A stretch of 14,991 bases of DNA from NCBI GenBank assembly GCA_017420605.1, contig JAFOIS010000196.1, positions 1-14,991 on the forward strand. Direction: 5' to 3'. The DNA is from Lachnospiraceae bacterium. Its GTDB lineage: Bacteria; Bacillota; Clostridia; Lachnospirales; Lachnospiraceae. Every line of letters begins with the position of its first letter. The stretch's first letter is position 1. A program made the position numbers and the translations under genes. Shown here in pieces: positions 1 to 7,342 of this stretch. The notes below the pieces were generated by a model that was given only the letters and a program-made list of their open reading frames with translations, had not been told where the DNA came from and did no database searches.

Positions 1-2621
1 TCGTCATGAGTTTCCCACATGGTATTGTTCACCGTCACGGACTGGTATTCTCCCGGCACCTCGGTCGATTCCTCGTGCTCCGGAACATATTTTTCCAGTT
101 TGACGCTGTTTACGGAAACGGTATTGCCGGCCGGAGTCTTGCCTACCATAAGCTGCAGGATAAGTTTATCCGGAGTCGCGTCGGAAGGGACGTCGAACTC
201 GCAGACATAATCGCGCTCCGCGCCTTCCGCAAAGCTCTGTCCGTACAGGGCGCCGTAGCCCTTCTCCGCATCGCCGTTGTTATAGCAGATCTCGAAATCA
301 AACGCCTTATCCGACTTGATCTTTGCCGTGACGCGGTATTTCGTTCCGGCCTCCAGCACGGTCTGTGTGTCGACAAAAAGCTTGGACTGCCATACACCCA
401 GTTCCGGCGCCGGGATCTTCGTGACGACAAGGGATGTCCCGTTTACGGACTGCTCATATCCGTCGTCGTGCGCCTCGGTCGCCGTAAGGCCGGCGATCTC
501 CACCGGCTTGTACGCGCCCTCGCTCTGTCCGGAGGTGGTGACCTCCTGGATCTTAAGGCCGCTTACCGTAATGACGTTGCCGGAGGTGTCTTCCGTCTGT
601 CCGAGCTGGAAACGGAGGACCAGCGGCCCGTGGCTTGCATCCGGCGTAAAGCGATAGCTCACCGGCTGGCTTGCGCCGGCGGTAAGGCTCTGGCCGTACA
701 GGGCGCCGTAGGCCTTTTCTTCCGATCCGTCGAAGCAGACTTCATAGACCGGCTGCGTTTTCTCCGCTACGATATCGTAGCTGACGGCATATTTCTTTCC
801 GGCCTCCGGGGTAAAGCCCGTGTTGATGAGAAGTCCGGAGTTCCACAGATCCCGTCCCTCGGACGGTGCCTCGTCGATGCTCAGCGTGGCCGTACGTCCC
901 GAAGCGGTAACGCTCTGGGTATACGCGCCGTTATTATGATCATATACATTGCGTCCGGTGCTGTAGGAGAAGTCCTCGGGAAGGACGTTTTTATAGGCTG
1001 AGTCGTCCTGCGGCGCGGCGTTCGTCTCATAGGAGAAAGCCGGCATGACGTTCGAATACCGGATCTGGATGGTCTCCACCGTAAGGTTGCTCAGCGTGAC
1101 CGTATTGCCCGCGGCCGAATCCGTTTTGCCGAGTTGCAGGCGGAGCGTAAGCGGTCCGTGGGCTGCATCCGGCGTGAAGATCCGCTCGACATGATCGGTG
1201 CCGCCCGCGCGGAGACGCCGCCCGTAAAGCGCGCCGTACGCATTTTCGGTCTCACCGTCGAAGCATACTTCGTATTCCTGGTTCGCGGTGGAGGAAAGGT
1301 CATACCTGACCCGGTAGCTCGTACCCGCCTGAAGCTCAACGCCGGTATCCGCGTAGAGCCGTACCTTCCACACGCCGCGGTCGTCCGCATTTTCCGGCGC
1401 CTTGTTGATATGCAGCGTCGCGCTCGTGGCGGTCTCCATGTAACTTACGTCATAGCCGTCGTCGTTCTGCGCATACACGGTATCCGTACCGCTGTAAAGC
1501 ACGGCAGAGAGCGTGACCGGCTGTTCGGATCCCGGGACCGCTTCGTCAATGACCGCCCCGGTCTCGACGGCCGTATCCAGCGCGAAGTCCGCAGGCAGAA
1601 GACCCGTATAATGGTCTCTGATGATCTCCACGTGAAGATTGCCGACAATGACCTGGCAGCCTTCCGGCGCTTCGCCGAGCGAGAACTGAATGACAAGTTC
1701 GTCGCCGTCGCCGCTGCCGCTTACAACGGCTTCCACACGCTTAACTTCGCCCGCCTTCAGCTTCTGATCATACAGCGCGCCGTAGCCCTTTTCTTCGTCG
1801 CCGTTGTTGAAGAGGACTTCGAACGGCATATCCTGGTCGCACATCGCGTCCGCGGTGATATGATAGCGCACGCCCGCCTGCGGGATGAGGCCGGTCTTAA
1901 TGTAAAGTCTTGAACGCCAGATGCCGGGATCCCAGGGCGATGCAAGGTAATTGACGTTGACCGTGCCGCCGTTGCGGACAAGGATCGTGCCGTAACCCTG
2001 GTCGTGCTTCTCGTATACGGCCGTCTCCTTCTCGAAGTTTACCGGGGAAGGAAGCGCGTCTTCATATTCGACCTCATCCGCGTACTCTTCTACCTCGATC
2101 TCGGTAAAGTCGATCGTGAAGGCCGGGAGCATGCCGAGCTGAAGATCGAAATAGCTCGTGCCGCCCGTGGCGATCATGATACCCGTGACACTGTTCTCGC
2201 CCTTTTTGATCGGGAACTCCTGGAAATCCCCGAACTTGACCGTACCTTCCACATCCGAGCGGAAACGGTACGTCACGAAATAATCGCGGCCCGCGACGGT
2301 CGGATAATTGCACTCCAGTTTGACGTGCCACGCCTCGCCGTCGGTCTTGTCGGCGATGAAACGGTAGACGCCGTCTACAGCCTCGCCGCTGCCCGAAACG
2401 TCGGAGCCTTCAAATTTGGCCCGAAACAGCGTGTTCTCCACCCTGACGGGGGTTACGGCTCCTTCCTGCGGAGCATCCGGTACCGCCGGCAGATCCCTGA
2501 AATCCGGGATCTCCATTTCCATATCTTCCGCATCCGATCCTTCCGGAGCTGCCTGTCCGCAGCTGGATAAAAGAAGCGCAAACAGAAGCAGGAATGCGAT
2601 CACGATCCTTGTGCGTCTCAT
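1..2621 (-). CDS. Secreted lipoprotein with tandem carbohydrate-binding-like modules (C-terminus beyond window)
   Basis: An uninterrupted frame of 873 codons runs from ATG 2619-2621 to the window edge. AGGAGGG at 2629-2635 lies 7 nt before the start. The N-terminus is a lipoprotein signal: MRRTR, a hydrophobic stretch, then LLSSC with the lipidated Cys at residue 21, followed by an acidic Pro-rich linker to about residue 55. A divergent first module covers about 56-178. Four clear repeats follow at about 197-336, 385-520, 555-696 and 703-845. Each begins near an H/N-D-x-G-Y motif and carries W..L, AG..Y, a [G/A]YGALYGQ-type core (cores end at 286, 468, 644, 795) and a GN.V.V..L.VE end. The last visible residues (WETHD) match the start of a further repeat. 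The pattern resembles the CBM_4_9-like beta-sandwich fold; this is recognition by eye. No catalytic domain is visible, so it may be a glycoside hydrolase whose enzyme part is outside, or a pure binding protein. The divergent LacI regulator supports a carbohydrate role. Confidence 0.85.
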   Translation of the reverse strand, partial: MRRTRIVIAFLLLFALLLSSCGQAAPEGSDAEDMEMEIPDFRDLPAVPDAPQEGAVTPVRVENTLFRAKFEGSDVSGSGEAVDGVYRFIADKTDGEAWHVKLECNYPTVAGRDYFVTYRFRSDVEGTVKFGDFQEFPIKKGENSVTGIMIATGGTSYFDLQLGMLPAFTIDFTEIEVEEYADEVEYEDALPSPVNFEKETAVYEKHDQGYGTILVRNGGTVNVNYLASPWDPGIWRSRLYIKTGLIPQAGVRYHITADAMCDQDMPFEVLFNNGDEEKGYGALYDQKLKAGEVKRVEAVVSGSGDGDELVIQFSLGEAPEGCQVIVGNLHVEIIRDHYTGLLPADFALDTAVETGAVIDEAVPGSEQPVTLSAVLYSGTDTVYAQNDDGYDVSYMETATSATLHINKAPENADDRGVWKVRLYADTGVELQAGTSYRVRYDLSSTANQEYEVCFDGETENAYGALYGRRLRAGGTDHVERIFTPDAAHGPLTLRLQLGKTDSAAGNTVTLSNLTVETIQIRYSNVMPAFSYETNAAPQDDSAYKNVLPEDFSYSTGRNVYDHNNGAYTQSVTASGRTATLSIDEAPSEGRDLWNSGLLINTGFTPEAGKKYAVSYDIVAEKTQPVYEVCFDGSEEKAYGALYGQSLTAGASQPVSYRFTPDASHGPLVLRFQLGQTEDTSGNVITVSGLKIQEVTTSGQSEGAYKPVEIAGLTATEAHDDGYEQSVNGTSLVVTKIPAPELGVWQSKLFVDTQTVLEAGTKYRVTAKIKSDKAFDFEICYNNGDAEKGYGALYGQSFAEGAERDYVCEFDVPSDATPDKLILQLMVGKTPAGNTVSVNSVKLEKYVPEHEESTEVPGEYQSVTVNNTMWETHD

Positions 2622-2659
2622 CGTATGACCCTCCTCTGACACCGGCCGTCCTGCACAGC

Positions 2660-2683
2660 AAAAAACTGCAGGTCCGTCCTGCA
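2660..2683 (-). terminator. Terminator-like hairpin in the lipoprotein 5' leader (candidate attenuator)
   Basis: Read on the minus strand, TGCAGG (2683-2678), loop ACGGA and CCTGCA (2672-2667) form a 6-bp stem, followed by G and six T (2665-2660). It lies between the lipoprotein promoter and its SD at 2635-2629. A second copy of the first arm, TGCAGGACGG, sits just downstream at 2655-2646 and could pair with the same CCTGCA, giving two mutually exclusive hairpins. The stem is short, so termination efficiency is uncertain. Regulation is inferred. Confidence 0.5.
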
Positions 2684-2702
2684 TACATGTTTTACACGAA
2701 AA

Positions 2703-2719
2703 ATGTGCAAAATGTAAAC
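2703..2719. promoter_or_regulatory. Imperfect operator-like palindrome near the lipoprotein transcription start
   Basis: ATGTGCA-AAA-TGTAAAC has one perfect half-site (TGTAAAC) of the palindrome at 2852-2868 and 4 of 7 matches in the other half. It would lie about 10-25 nt downstream of the transcription start predicted from the promoter at 2735-2763, a position where a bound repressor blocks transcription. A further TTTACA half-site is at 2691-2696. Assignment to the adjacent LacI protein is inferred. Confidence 0.4.
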
Positions 2720-2734
2720 TTTTCTCCATAATCC

Positions 2735-2763
2735 AGTATAAAATATTGTTTATTCTATGTCAA
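2735..2763 (-). promoter_or_regulatory. Sigma-70-type promoter for the lipoprotein gene
   Basis: On the minus strand, TTGACA (2763-2758, perfect -35) and TATACT (2740-2735, 5/6 for -10) are separated by exactly 17 bp. Transcription would start near 2728, giving a leader of about 107 nt that contains the operator-like site and the hairpin at 2660-2683. Confidence 0.75.
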
Positions 2764-2851
2764 CGTTCTGTATGCAAATGTTCATTTTTCGTCTTTATTC
2801 ACTATTCCTTTCCATTTCGTCAGCCTCTTAAATGTATAGTTTTTAGGCATG

Positions 2852-2868
2852 GTTTACATTTTGTAAAC
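2852..2868. promoter_or_regulatory. Perfect 17-bp palindrome, candidate LacI-family operator
   Basis: GTTTACA-TTT-TGTAAAC is a perfect inverted repeat in an AT-rich divergent intergenic region. It lies directly upstream of the -35 of the regulator gene and about 149 bp centre to centre from the related site at 2703-2719. LacI-family regulators usually bind such palindromes next to their own gene. Which protein binds is inferred. Confidence 0.55.
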
Positions 2869-2869
2869 A

Positions 2870-2898
2870 TTGCTTTCCATAAACCGTCATGATACAAT
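2870..2898 (+). promoter_or_regulatory. Probable promoter of the LacI-family regulator
   Basis: TTGCTT (2870-2875), 17-bp spacer, TACAAT (2893-2898). The -35 is weak and the -10 good. It is placed 36 bp before the start codon and directly downstream of the perfect palindrome, which suggests autoregulation. Confidence 0.5.
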
Positions 2899-2934
2899 AA
2901 CCGCAACGGTTATTCGGCAAGGGGAAATTTATTT

Positions 2935-3972
2935 ATGGCGCTGAAAAAAATCACTATGCAGGAGATCGCGGACGCCTGCGGTCTGTCGCGTAATACCGTT
3001 TCCAAAGTTTTTAACGACCGGGGATCCGTTCCGGAAGCCACAAGAAATCTTGTCCTTTCCAAGGCGCAGGAGATCGGCTATTTTCTGCGCACCGCAGAAG
3101 GCGGATCCGGCAGGGAGCCGGGCGGAAACGTTGCGATCCTGACGCAGCACAAGCTCTTAAGCCACAACTTCGGTGCCTATTTCATCACAAGCTTCACCGA
3201 CCAGATCTGCCGTGCAGGCTACACCATGCGGATCTATGAAGTCTCCGCCAACGAACTCCTTCAGAAAAAACTGCCGCCGCATTTCGATCCCGAACATACG
3301 GCAGGGATCCTCAGCATCGAACTGTTTGACCGGGAGTATTTCGATCTGATCCTCTCCCTGGGCATCCCGACCGTCTATGTGGACGGATATGCCGGTGTGC
3401 GTGAGTCAACGATCCGCTGTGATTTTGTATCCATGGAAAACTATTCCAGTGAAGCCGCCATGGTGAAGCGCATGATCGCCGGCGGCGCCAGGCGGCTCGG
3501 TTTTGTCGGCGATATCGACCACTGCAACAGTTTTTACGAGCGCTGGGTCGGTTTCTGCAAAGCGCTTTCGGATGCCGGCCTTTCCGCTGACAGGAATCTC
3601 TGTATTCTGAAAGAAGACAGCGATCTGTATAAGGACACCGAATGGCTCATCAGCCAGCTGTCCGCCATGCCCGCCATGCCGGATGCTTTCGCCTGTGCCA
3701 ATGACTTTCTGGCCATTCACCTGATGACCGCGCTGAAACAGATGGGATTTTCCATTCCCAAAGACGTGATGATCGCGGGCTTCGACGGTTCGCCGGAGGC
3801 TTCTGTGGTCGAACCGTCCCTGACCACCGCGCGGATCCCGAGTACAGATATCGGAAGACTCGCGGCGTTTCTGCTCACGGAACGGATCCGTCTGCCGGAG
3901 TTTCCCTTCCACTGGACCGACGTCAAGACAGTACCGGTCTTCGGGAAAAGCACCGGCGGAAACGGCGTCTGA
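2935..3972 (+). CDS. LacI-family transcriptional regulator
   Basis: A protein of 345 aa, the usual family length, from ATG 2935 with AAGGGGA at 2919-2925. Residues about 5-50 are a LacI-type helix-turn-helix: ITMQEIADACGLSRNTVSKV, then a recognition segment with VPEATR and a GY. Residues about 65-340 are the periplasmic-binding-protein-like sensor, with typical late motifs such as AFACANDFLAIHLM and GFDGSPEA, and TTARIP, which usually reads TT.R.P in the family. The hinge between the two parts lacks the usual PN..AR.L signature and reads YFLRTAEGGSGREPGG, so the hinge helix may be absent or altered. It is divergent from the multi-module lipoprotein and most likely controls it in response to a sugar. 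The ligand cannot be read from the sequence. Confidence 0.92.
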   Translation: MALKKITMQEIADACGLSRNTVSKVFNDRGSVPEATRNLVLSKAQEIGYFLRTAEGGSGREPGGNVAILTQHKLLSHNFGAYFITSFTDQICRAGYTMRIYEVSANELLQKKLPPHFDPEHTAGILSIELFDREYFDLILSLGIPTVYVDGYAGVRESTIRCDFVSMENYSSEAAMVKRMIAGGARRLGFVGDIDHCNSFYERWVGFCKALSDAGLSADRNLCILKEDSDLYKDTEWLISQLSAMPAMPDAFACANDFLAIHLMTALKQMGFSIPKDVMIAGFDGSPEASVVEPSLTTARIPSTDIGRLAAFLLTERIRLPEFPFHWTDVKTVPVFGKSTGGNGV

Positions 3973-4017
3973 AAATGCCGTACAGCTGCAGTACTTTTAC
4001 GGAGAAACAAAAAAATA

Positions 4018-4055
4018 CCGCTGAAACGCTTATTTAAAGCGATTCAGCGGTTTTT
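4018..4055. terminator. Bidirectional intrinsic terminator between lacI and the tRNA operon
   Basis: CCGCTGAA (4018-4025) pairs with TTCAGCGG (4043-4050). After an A/A mismatch, CGCTT (4027-4031) pairs with AAGCG (4037-4041) around a 5-nt loop. T5 follows on the plus strand (4051-4055), and an A-run at 4008-4015 gives a T-run on the minus strand. It can end both the regulator transcript and the converging tRNA transcript. Confidence 0.85.
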
Positions 4056-4064
4056 GTTCGCCTG

Positions 4065-4149
4065 TGCCGCAGGCGGGACTCGAACCCGCACGAAGGAAAC
4101 CTTCAAGGGATTTTAAGTCCCTGGCGTCTGCCAATTCCGCCACTGCGGC
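4065..4149 (-). tRNA. tRNA-Leu (anticodon TAA)
   Basis: An 85-nt cloverleaf with a long variable arm. The acceptor GCCGCAG pairs with CTGCGGC, the anticodon loop is CTTAAAA (TAA), and the T arm is GCGGG-TTCGAGT-CCCGC. CCA is not encoded. It is the last gene of the five-tRNA operon, just before the terminator. Confidence 0.95.
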
Positions 4150-4153
4150 GTAG

Positions 4154-4227
4154 CGACCCAGAACGGACTCGAACCGTCGACCTCCGCCGTGACAGGGCGG
4201 CGCTCTAACCAACTGAGCCACTGGGCC
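4154..4227 (-). tRNA. tRNA-Asp (anticodon GTC)
   Basis: 74 nt. The acceptor GGCCCAG pairs with CTGGGTC, with one G-T pair. The anticodon arm CCGCC-CTGTCAC-GGCGG gives GTC. CCA is not encoded. It is separated by 4 nt from each neighbouring tRNA. Confidence 0.95.
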
Positions 4228-4231
4228 TTAA

Positions 4232-4305
4232 TGGATCTTCAGGGACTTGAACCCCGGACCGATCGGTTATGAGCCGACTGCTCTAACCAACTGAGCTAAA
4301 GATCC
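4232..4305 (-). tRNA. tRNA with CAT anticodon (elongator Met or lysidine-type Ile2)
   Basis: 74 nt. The acceptor GGATCTT pairs with AAGATCC and the anticodon loop is CTCATAA (CAT). The first pair G1-C72 is intact, which argues against initiator tRNA. The sequence alone does not settle whether C34 is read as Met or modified to lysidine for Ile AUA codons. CCA is not encoded. Confidence 0.9.
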
Positions 4306-4340
4306 GACTTCCGACGCATCGATCCGGCGTGCGTCCTTGA

Positions 4341-4412
<72 letters not shown>

Positions 4413-4423
4413 ACATTTCTGAA

Positions 4424-4513
4424 CGGAGAAGGGGGGATTTGAACCCCCGCGCCGCTATTAACGACCTGCACCCTTTCCAGGGGTGTCCCTTCGGCCAGCT
4501 TGGGTACTTCTCC
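4424..4513 (-). tRNA. tRNA-Ser (anticodon GGA)
   Basis: 90 nt with the long variable arm of a class II tRNA. The acceptor GGAGAAG pairs with CTTCTCC and the anticodon arm CACCC-CTGGAAA-GGGTG gives GGA. It is the first gene of the operon, 18 nt downstream of the promoter -10. CCA is not encoded. Confidence 0.95.
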
Positions 4514-4531
4514 TTGCCCGAAAACAAAGGT

Positions 4532-4560
4532 ATTATAACAGAGCTTTTTTACAATTGCAA
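4532..4560 (-). promoter_or_regulatory. Promoter of the five-tRNA operon
   Basis: On the minus strand, TTGCAA (4560-4555), 17-bp spacer, TATAAT (4537-4532, perfect -10). It lies directly upstream of tRNA-Ser. No other promoter-like element was seen between the tRNAs, so one transcript ending at 4018-4055 is likely. Confidence 0.75.
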
Positions 4561-4575
4561 CTAAAATGCTTCGAC

Positions 4576-4604
4576 TTGTCGAACATCATTTCTTTCGGTA
4601 TAAT
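4576..4604 (+). promoter_or_regulatory. Promoter of the glycosyltransferase gene
   Basis: TTGTCG (4576-4581), 17-bp spacer, TATAAT (4599-4604). The -35 lies inside a small inverted repeat, TTCGAC-TT-GTCGAA (4570-4583), which could be an operator. It is back to back with the tRNA promoter, 15 bp apart. The predicted transcript begins with a GC hairpin (4614-4629). Confidence 0.65.
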
Positions 4605-4644
4605 GAACGGGACGGCGCCGGGGAGCGCCGCGGAACGGAGAGGA

Positions 4645-5634
4645 ATGGAAAAGACAGCAGACAGAACAGAAAGCGCAGCAAAGCGCACGGCGGTACTGCT
4701 CTCTTCCTACAACGGGGAGCGGTTCATCCGGGAGCAGATCGAGAGCATTCTCGCGCAGGAAAACGCGGGGCCGGTCGATCTTTACGTCCGTGACGACGCG
4801 TCCTCCGACGGCACGTGCGGCATCGTGCGGGAGCTGATGAAGGCGCATGAGAACCTGTTCCTCATCGAAGGCGCGCACGCCGGCTCCACCGAAAGCTTCT
4901 TTTCTCTTCTGCACGCAGCGCAGGATTATGATTACTACGCGCTCTCCGACCAGGACGACGTCTGGCTTCCGGACAAGCTCTCTTCCGCCCTTGCGGCGCT
5001 GTCGGACGCGGAACGCGGCGCTTCTTCGGGATCCGCCGGGAAAGACGCTTCGCCGGCGCCTCTCCTTTACGCCTGCACGTCCTACCTTGCCGATCCCGTA
5101 CTTCGGAAAAGCGGTCATATCTCGCAGACACAGCGGCGCGCGATCACATTTTACAATACCGCCGTCCAGAATATCTGCATGGGTCACAACCAGGTCATGA
5201 ACCGTGCGCTGCGCGACCTGCTTACGTCCATGCCGCTCGATACCGGTAAGATCTATGCCCACGATATGTGGATCACCCAGACGGCTTCAGCTGCCGGAAC
5301 GATCCTGTTCGACAATACGCCGCATACCCTGTACCGTCAGCACGAGGGCAACGAGCTCGGCTTCGGCACGGGACCGTTCAGCTGGGCGAAACGCCGCTTC
5401 GAGCGCGCAAAGTCCGGCGAGACCGAAAAGATCGCGCGTCAGACCGCGTATTTTGTGGATACGATGGCGTCTTATCTATCAGAAGAAGAAATACGGGAGG
5501 CGAAAGCCTTCCTTTCCGCGCGGTCCTTCCCCGACCGGCTGCGCCTTGCCATACGCACGAAGTTTTACCGCCAGAAAAAAACGGAGACGGTCCTCTTCCG
5601 TCTCCTGTATCTGTCCGGCGGCTACCGCGCCTGA
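4645..5634 (+). CDS. Family 2 glycosyltransferase, rhamnosyltransferase-like
   Basis: A protein of 329 aa. The start is set at ATG 4645, after GGAG at 4637-4640; upstream in-frame ATGs overlap the -10 or the tRNA-Ser gene. The GT-A fold is visible: VLLSSYNGERFIREQIESIL (residues 17-36), the nucleotide-binding RDDASSDGT (49-57) and the metal-binding SDQDDVW (101-107). A later HDMW and YRQHEGN region is typical of RgpB/RfbF-like rhamnosyltransferases. It should transfer a sugar from a nucleotide donor to a cell-surface polysaccharide at the cytoplasmic face of the membrane. No other polysaccharide gene is adjacent, so the acceptor and sugar cannot be assigned. The 3' end of this gene carries the terminator of the convergent operon (5575-5605). 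Confidence 0.9.
   Translation: MEKTADRTESAAKRTAVLLSSYNGERFIREQIESILAQENAGPVDLYVRDDASSDGTCGIVRELMKAHENLFLIEGAHAGSTESFFSLLHAAQDYDYYALSDQDDVWLPDKLSSALAALSDAERGASSGSAGKDASPAPLLYACTSYLADPVLRKSGHISQTQRRAITFYNTAVQNICMGHNQVMNRALRDLLTSMPLDTGKIYAHDMWITQTASAAGTILFDNTPHTLYRQHEGNELGFGTGPFSWAKRRFERAKSGETEKIARQTAYFVDTMASYLSEEEIREAKAFLSARSFPDRLRLAIRTKFYRQKKTETVLFRLLYLSGGYRA
5575..5605 (-). terminator. Intrinsic terminator of the minus-strand methyltransferase operon, inside the glycosyltransferase ORF
   Basis: On the minus strand, GGAGACGG (5605-5598), loop AAGAGGA, CCGTCTCC (5590-5583), then G and seven T (5581-5575). It is a strong 8-bp GC-rich hairpin with a T-run, about 93 bp after the stop of the spermidine-synthase-like gene. 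On the plus strand it is not followed by T, so it acts in one direction only. Confidence 0.85.
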
Positions 5635-5697
5635 GTTTCCGTCTGTACTTTCCATCTGCCGCCGCTCCGTCTCCTGCAGCCGTCCGGATCGTCCTGC

Positions 5698-7341
5698 TCA
5701 GAACGATTCAATGAGGCCCCGGATCCCCTCTTCTTCGTAGATCTCCTTGTAATACCCCAGTTCTTCGCGGATCAGGCCGTCGATGACGCGCATGCCGAGC
5801 ACTTCCACCGGCGCTTTATCATCGGTAAGCAGATAGTTTCCCTTCGTATAAGGCGTTATCTCCGAAACGTGCCTCTCCCAGAAGGCACGAAGCTCGCCGT
5901 CGGCAATGGAGGAGATGCCCTCTTCCATGTCGTTCAGCATATTTTCATTTTCCGACGCGAAAAGCTCCCGGTTCGTCGTCCACGGGACGTCCGCCGTATA
6001 TACATACGGAAAGACGGCGGCCACCGTGTCGGACAGATAGTCCGTGATGCTCCCCTCTTCCTCCGAATACATGTTCATGTTCATGACGAGGACGCCGCCC
6101 GGGGCAAGGTGCTCCCGTACGAGCCGGAAAAATTCGATCGAACTCATCTGGAACGGGATCGTGATATCGCGGTACGCGTCGACCATAATGATATCGTATG
6201 TTCCCTCGACCGCCGCGAGGTATGCCCGCCCGTCGTAGGTCACGACCGGGATCTTCTCATCCAGATAGAAATACGTGTGCGCAAGGTCTGTGATCTTTTC
6301 GTCGATCTCAACGCCTTCCGCTTCCATGGAAGGAAAATACCGTCCGCACATCGTCGGGTACGTGCCCGTGCCCATTCCCAGGATCAGCATGCGCGGACCG
6401 CCGTCTCCTTCCGTGCTGCCGGCCGGATCCTTTGCGCTCCCTTCCGCCGGAATAGACGCCATGAGCGGCGCCGCCGTCGCGTAATCATAATACATGCCGG
6501 TCAGTCCCTCATTTTTCATATGGACGGACTGCACCCCGAAAAGGACGTTGGTCGAAAGAATGATGCTGTCCGCCTCTTCCCGGACCTGCAGATAATTGTA
6601 GACGGATTCCCCTTCATAGGTAAGATCGTTCTCCCAGAACGCGAAATGCGAGGAGGAGCCGAACAGGGCGCAGAGAAGATACAGGATCACGGCGATGATG
6701 CAGCCCGCATAGTGCCGTTTCTCGGAAAGGAAATATACCACTGCAAGAAGCAGCAGCACGCCGGAGAACAGAAGGAAGGTCACTGCCGTGCCTACCGCGG
6801 GGATGGTCACGAACGTCGGCAGGAACGTACCGAGAATGCTGCCGATCGTATTCGCCGCGCCGAGACGGCCGACTACGCTGCCGCTCTCACTGAGATTCCC
6901 GATCGTATATTTGACGAGGGAAGGCGTTACAGTTCCGAGAAGGAAGAGCGGAAATACGAAAATGACCATGCAGGAGGCAAGCGCCGCCCAGATGAGGAAT
7001 CCCGTGTTGACAGAGATGACGAGCAGCCCCGTGATGCCGATGATGAGGTATTTCCCGACGAGCGGGATCGCGGCGATCCATACGGCCGCGACGAGGATCC
7101 GACGGTAGAGCCGGTCCGGATCCGGATGTTTATCCGCGCTCCGGCCTCCGTAAAGATTGCCGAGCGCCATCGCGATCATGATCGTGCCGATCACGATCGT
7201 CCATACGATCTGCGAGGAACTGAAATACGGCGCAAGCAGCCGGTTTGCCCCGAGTTCGACGGCCATGACCGCCATGCCGGAGAAAAACTCCGTCAGGTAG
7301 AGATACCCTTTATTGTTCAGGATAGACTTTTTTTCTTTCAT
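5698..7341 (-). CDS. Membrane protein with C-terminal spermidine-synthase-like domain
   Basis: A protein of 547 aa from ATG 7341-7339, chosen because it follows the upstream stop by one base (TAATATG) and starts with a normal lysine-rich N-terminus. Residues about 14-230 contain roughly seven hydrophobic segments, resembling MFS-fused spermidine synthases. Residues about 245-450 form a Rossmann-type PABS domain with LGMGTGTYP (321-329), VEID (344-347), YDGRAYL (369-375) and VDAYRD (387-392). The C-terminal LTDDKAPVEVL (505-515) is common in this fused family. The glycine motif is GMGTGT instead of the GGGDGG of true aminopropyltransferases, and the usual D-[SA]-x-DP is DAYRD. Polyamine synthesis is therefore doubtful. 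It may bind SAM or a related nucleoside at the membrane; the substrate is unknown. It is co-transcribed with the methyltransferase. Confidence 0.85.
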   Translation of the reverse strand: MKEKKSILNNKGYLYLTEFFSGMAVMAVELGANRLLAPYFSSSQIVWTIVIGTIMIAMALGNLYGGRSADKHPDPDRLYRRILVAAVWIAAIPLVGKYLIIGITGLLVISVNTGFLIWAALASCMVIFVFPLFLLGTVTPSLVKYTIGNLSESGSVVGRLGAANTIGSILGTFLPTFVTIPAVGTAVTFLLFSGVLLLLAVVYFLSEKRHYAGCIIAVILYLLCALFGSSSHFAFWENDLTYEGESVYNYLQVREEADSIILSTNVLFGVQSVHMKNEGLTGMYYDYATAAPLMASIPAEGSAKDPAGSTEGDGGPRMLILGMGTGTYPTMCGRYFPSMEAEGVEIDEKITDLAHTYFYLDEKIPVVTYDGRAYLAAVEGTYDIIMVDAYRDITIPFQMSSIEFFRLVREHLAPGGVLVMNMNMYSEEEGSITDYLSDTVAAVFPYVYTADVPWTTNRELFASENENMLNDMEEGISSIADGELRAFWERHVSEITPYTKGNYLLTDDKAPVEVLGMRVIDGLIREELGYYKEIYEEEGIRGLIESF

Positions 7342-7342
7342 A

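Noticed and set aside
6..1913. Long plus-strand open frames at 6-1001 and 1134-1913
   Set aside because: They are antisense to the lipoprotein frame, lack SD sites, and their sequence has no family character. The minus frame is continuous over 873 codons with repeats and a lipoprotein signal.
4483..4644. Upstream extension of the glycosyltransferase
   Set aside because: It would begin inside tRNA-Ser and cover the promoter. The ATG at 4645 follows an SD and gives the normal N-terminus.
4561..5262. 233-codon minus-strand open frame opposite the glycosyltransferase
   Set aside because: No SD or family motif; the plus strand has all GT2 motifs.
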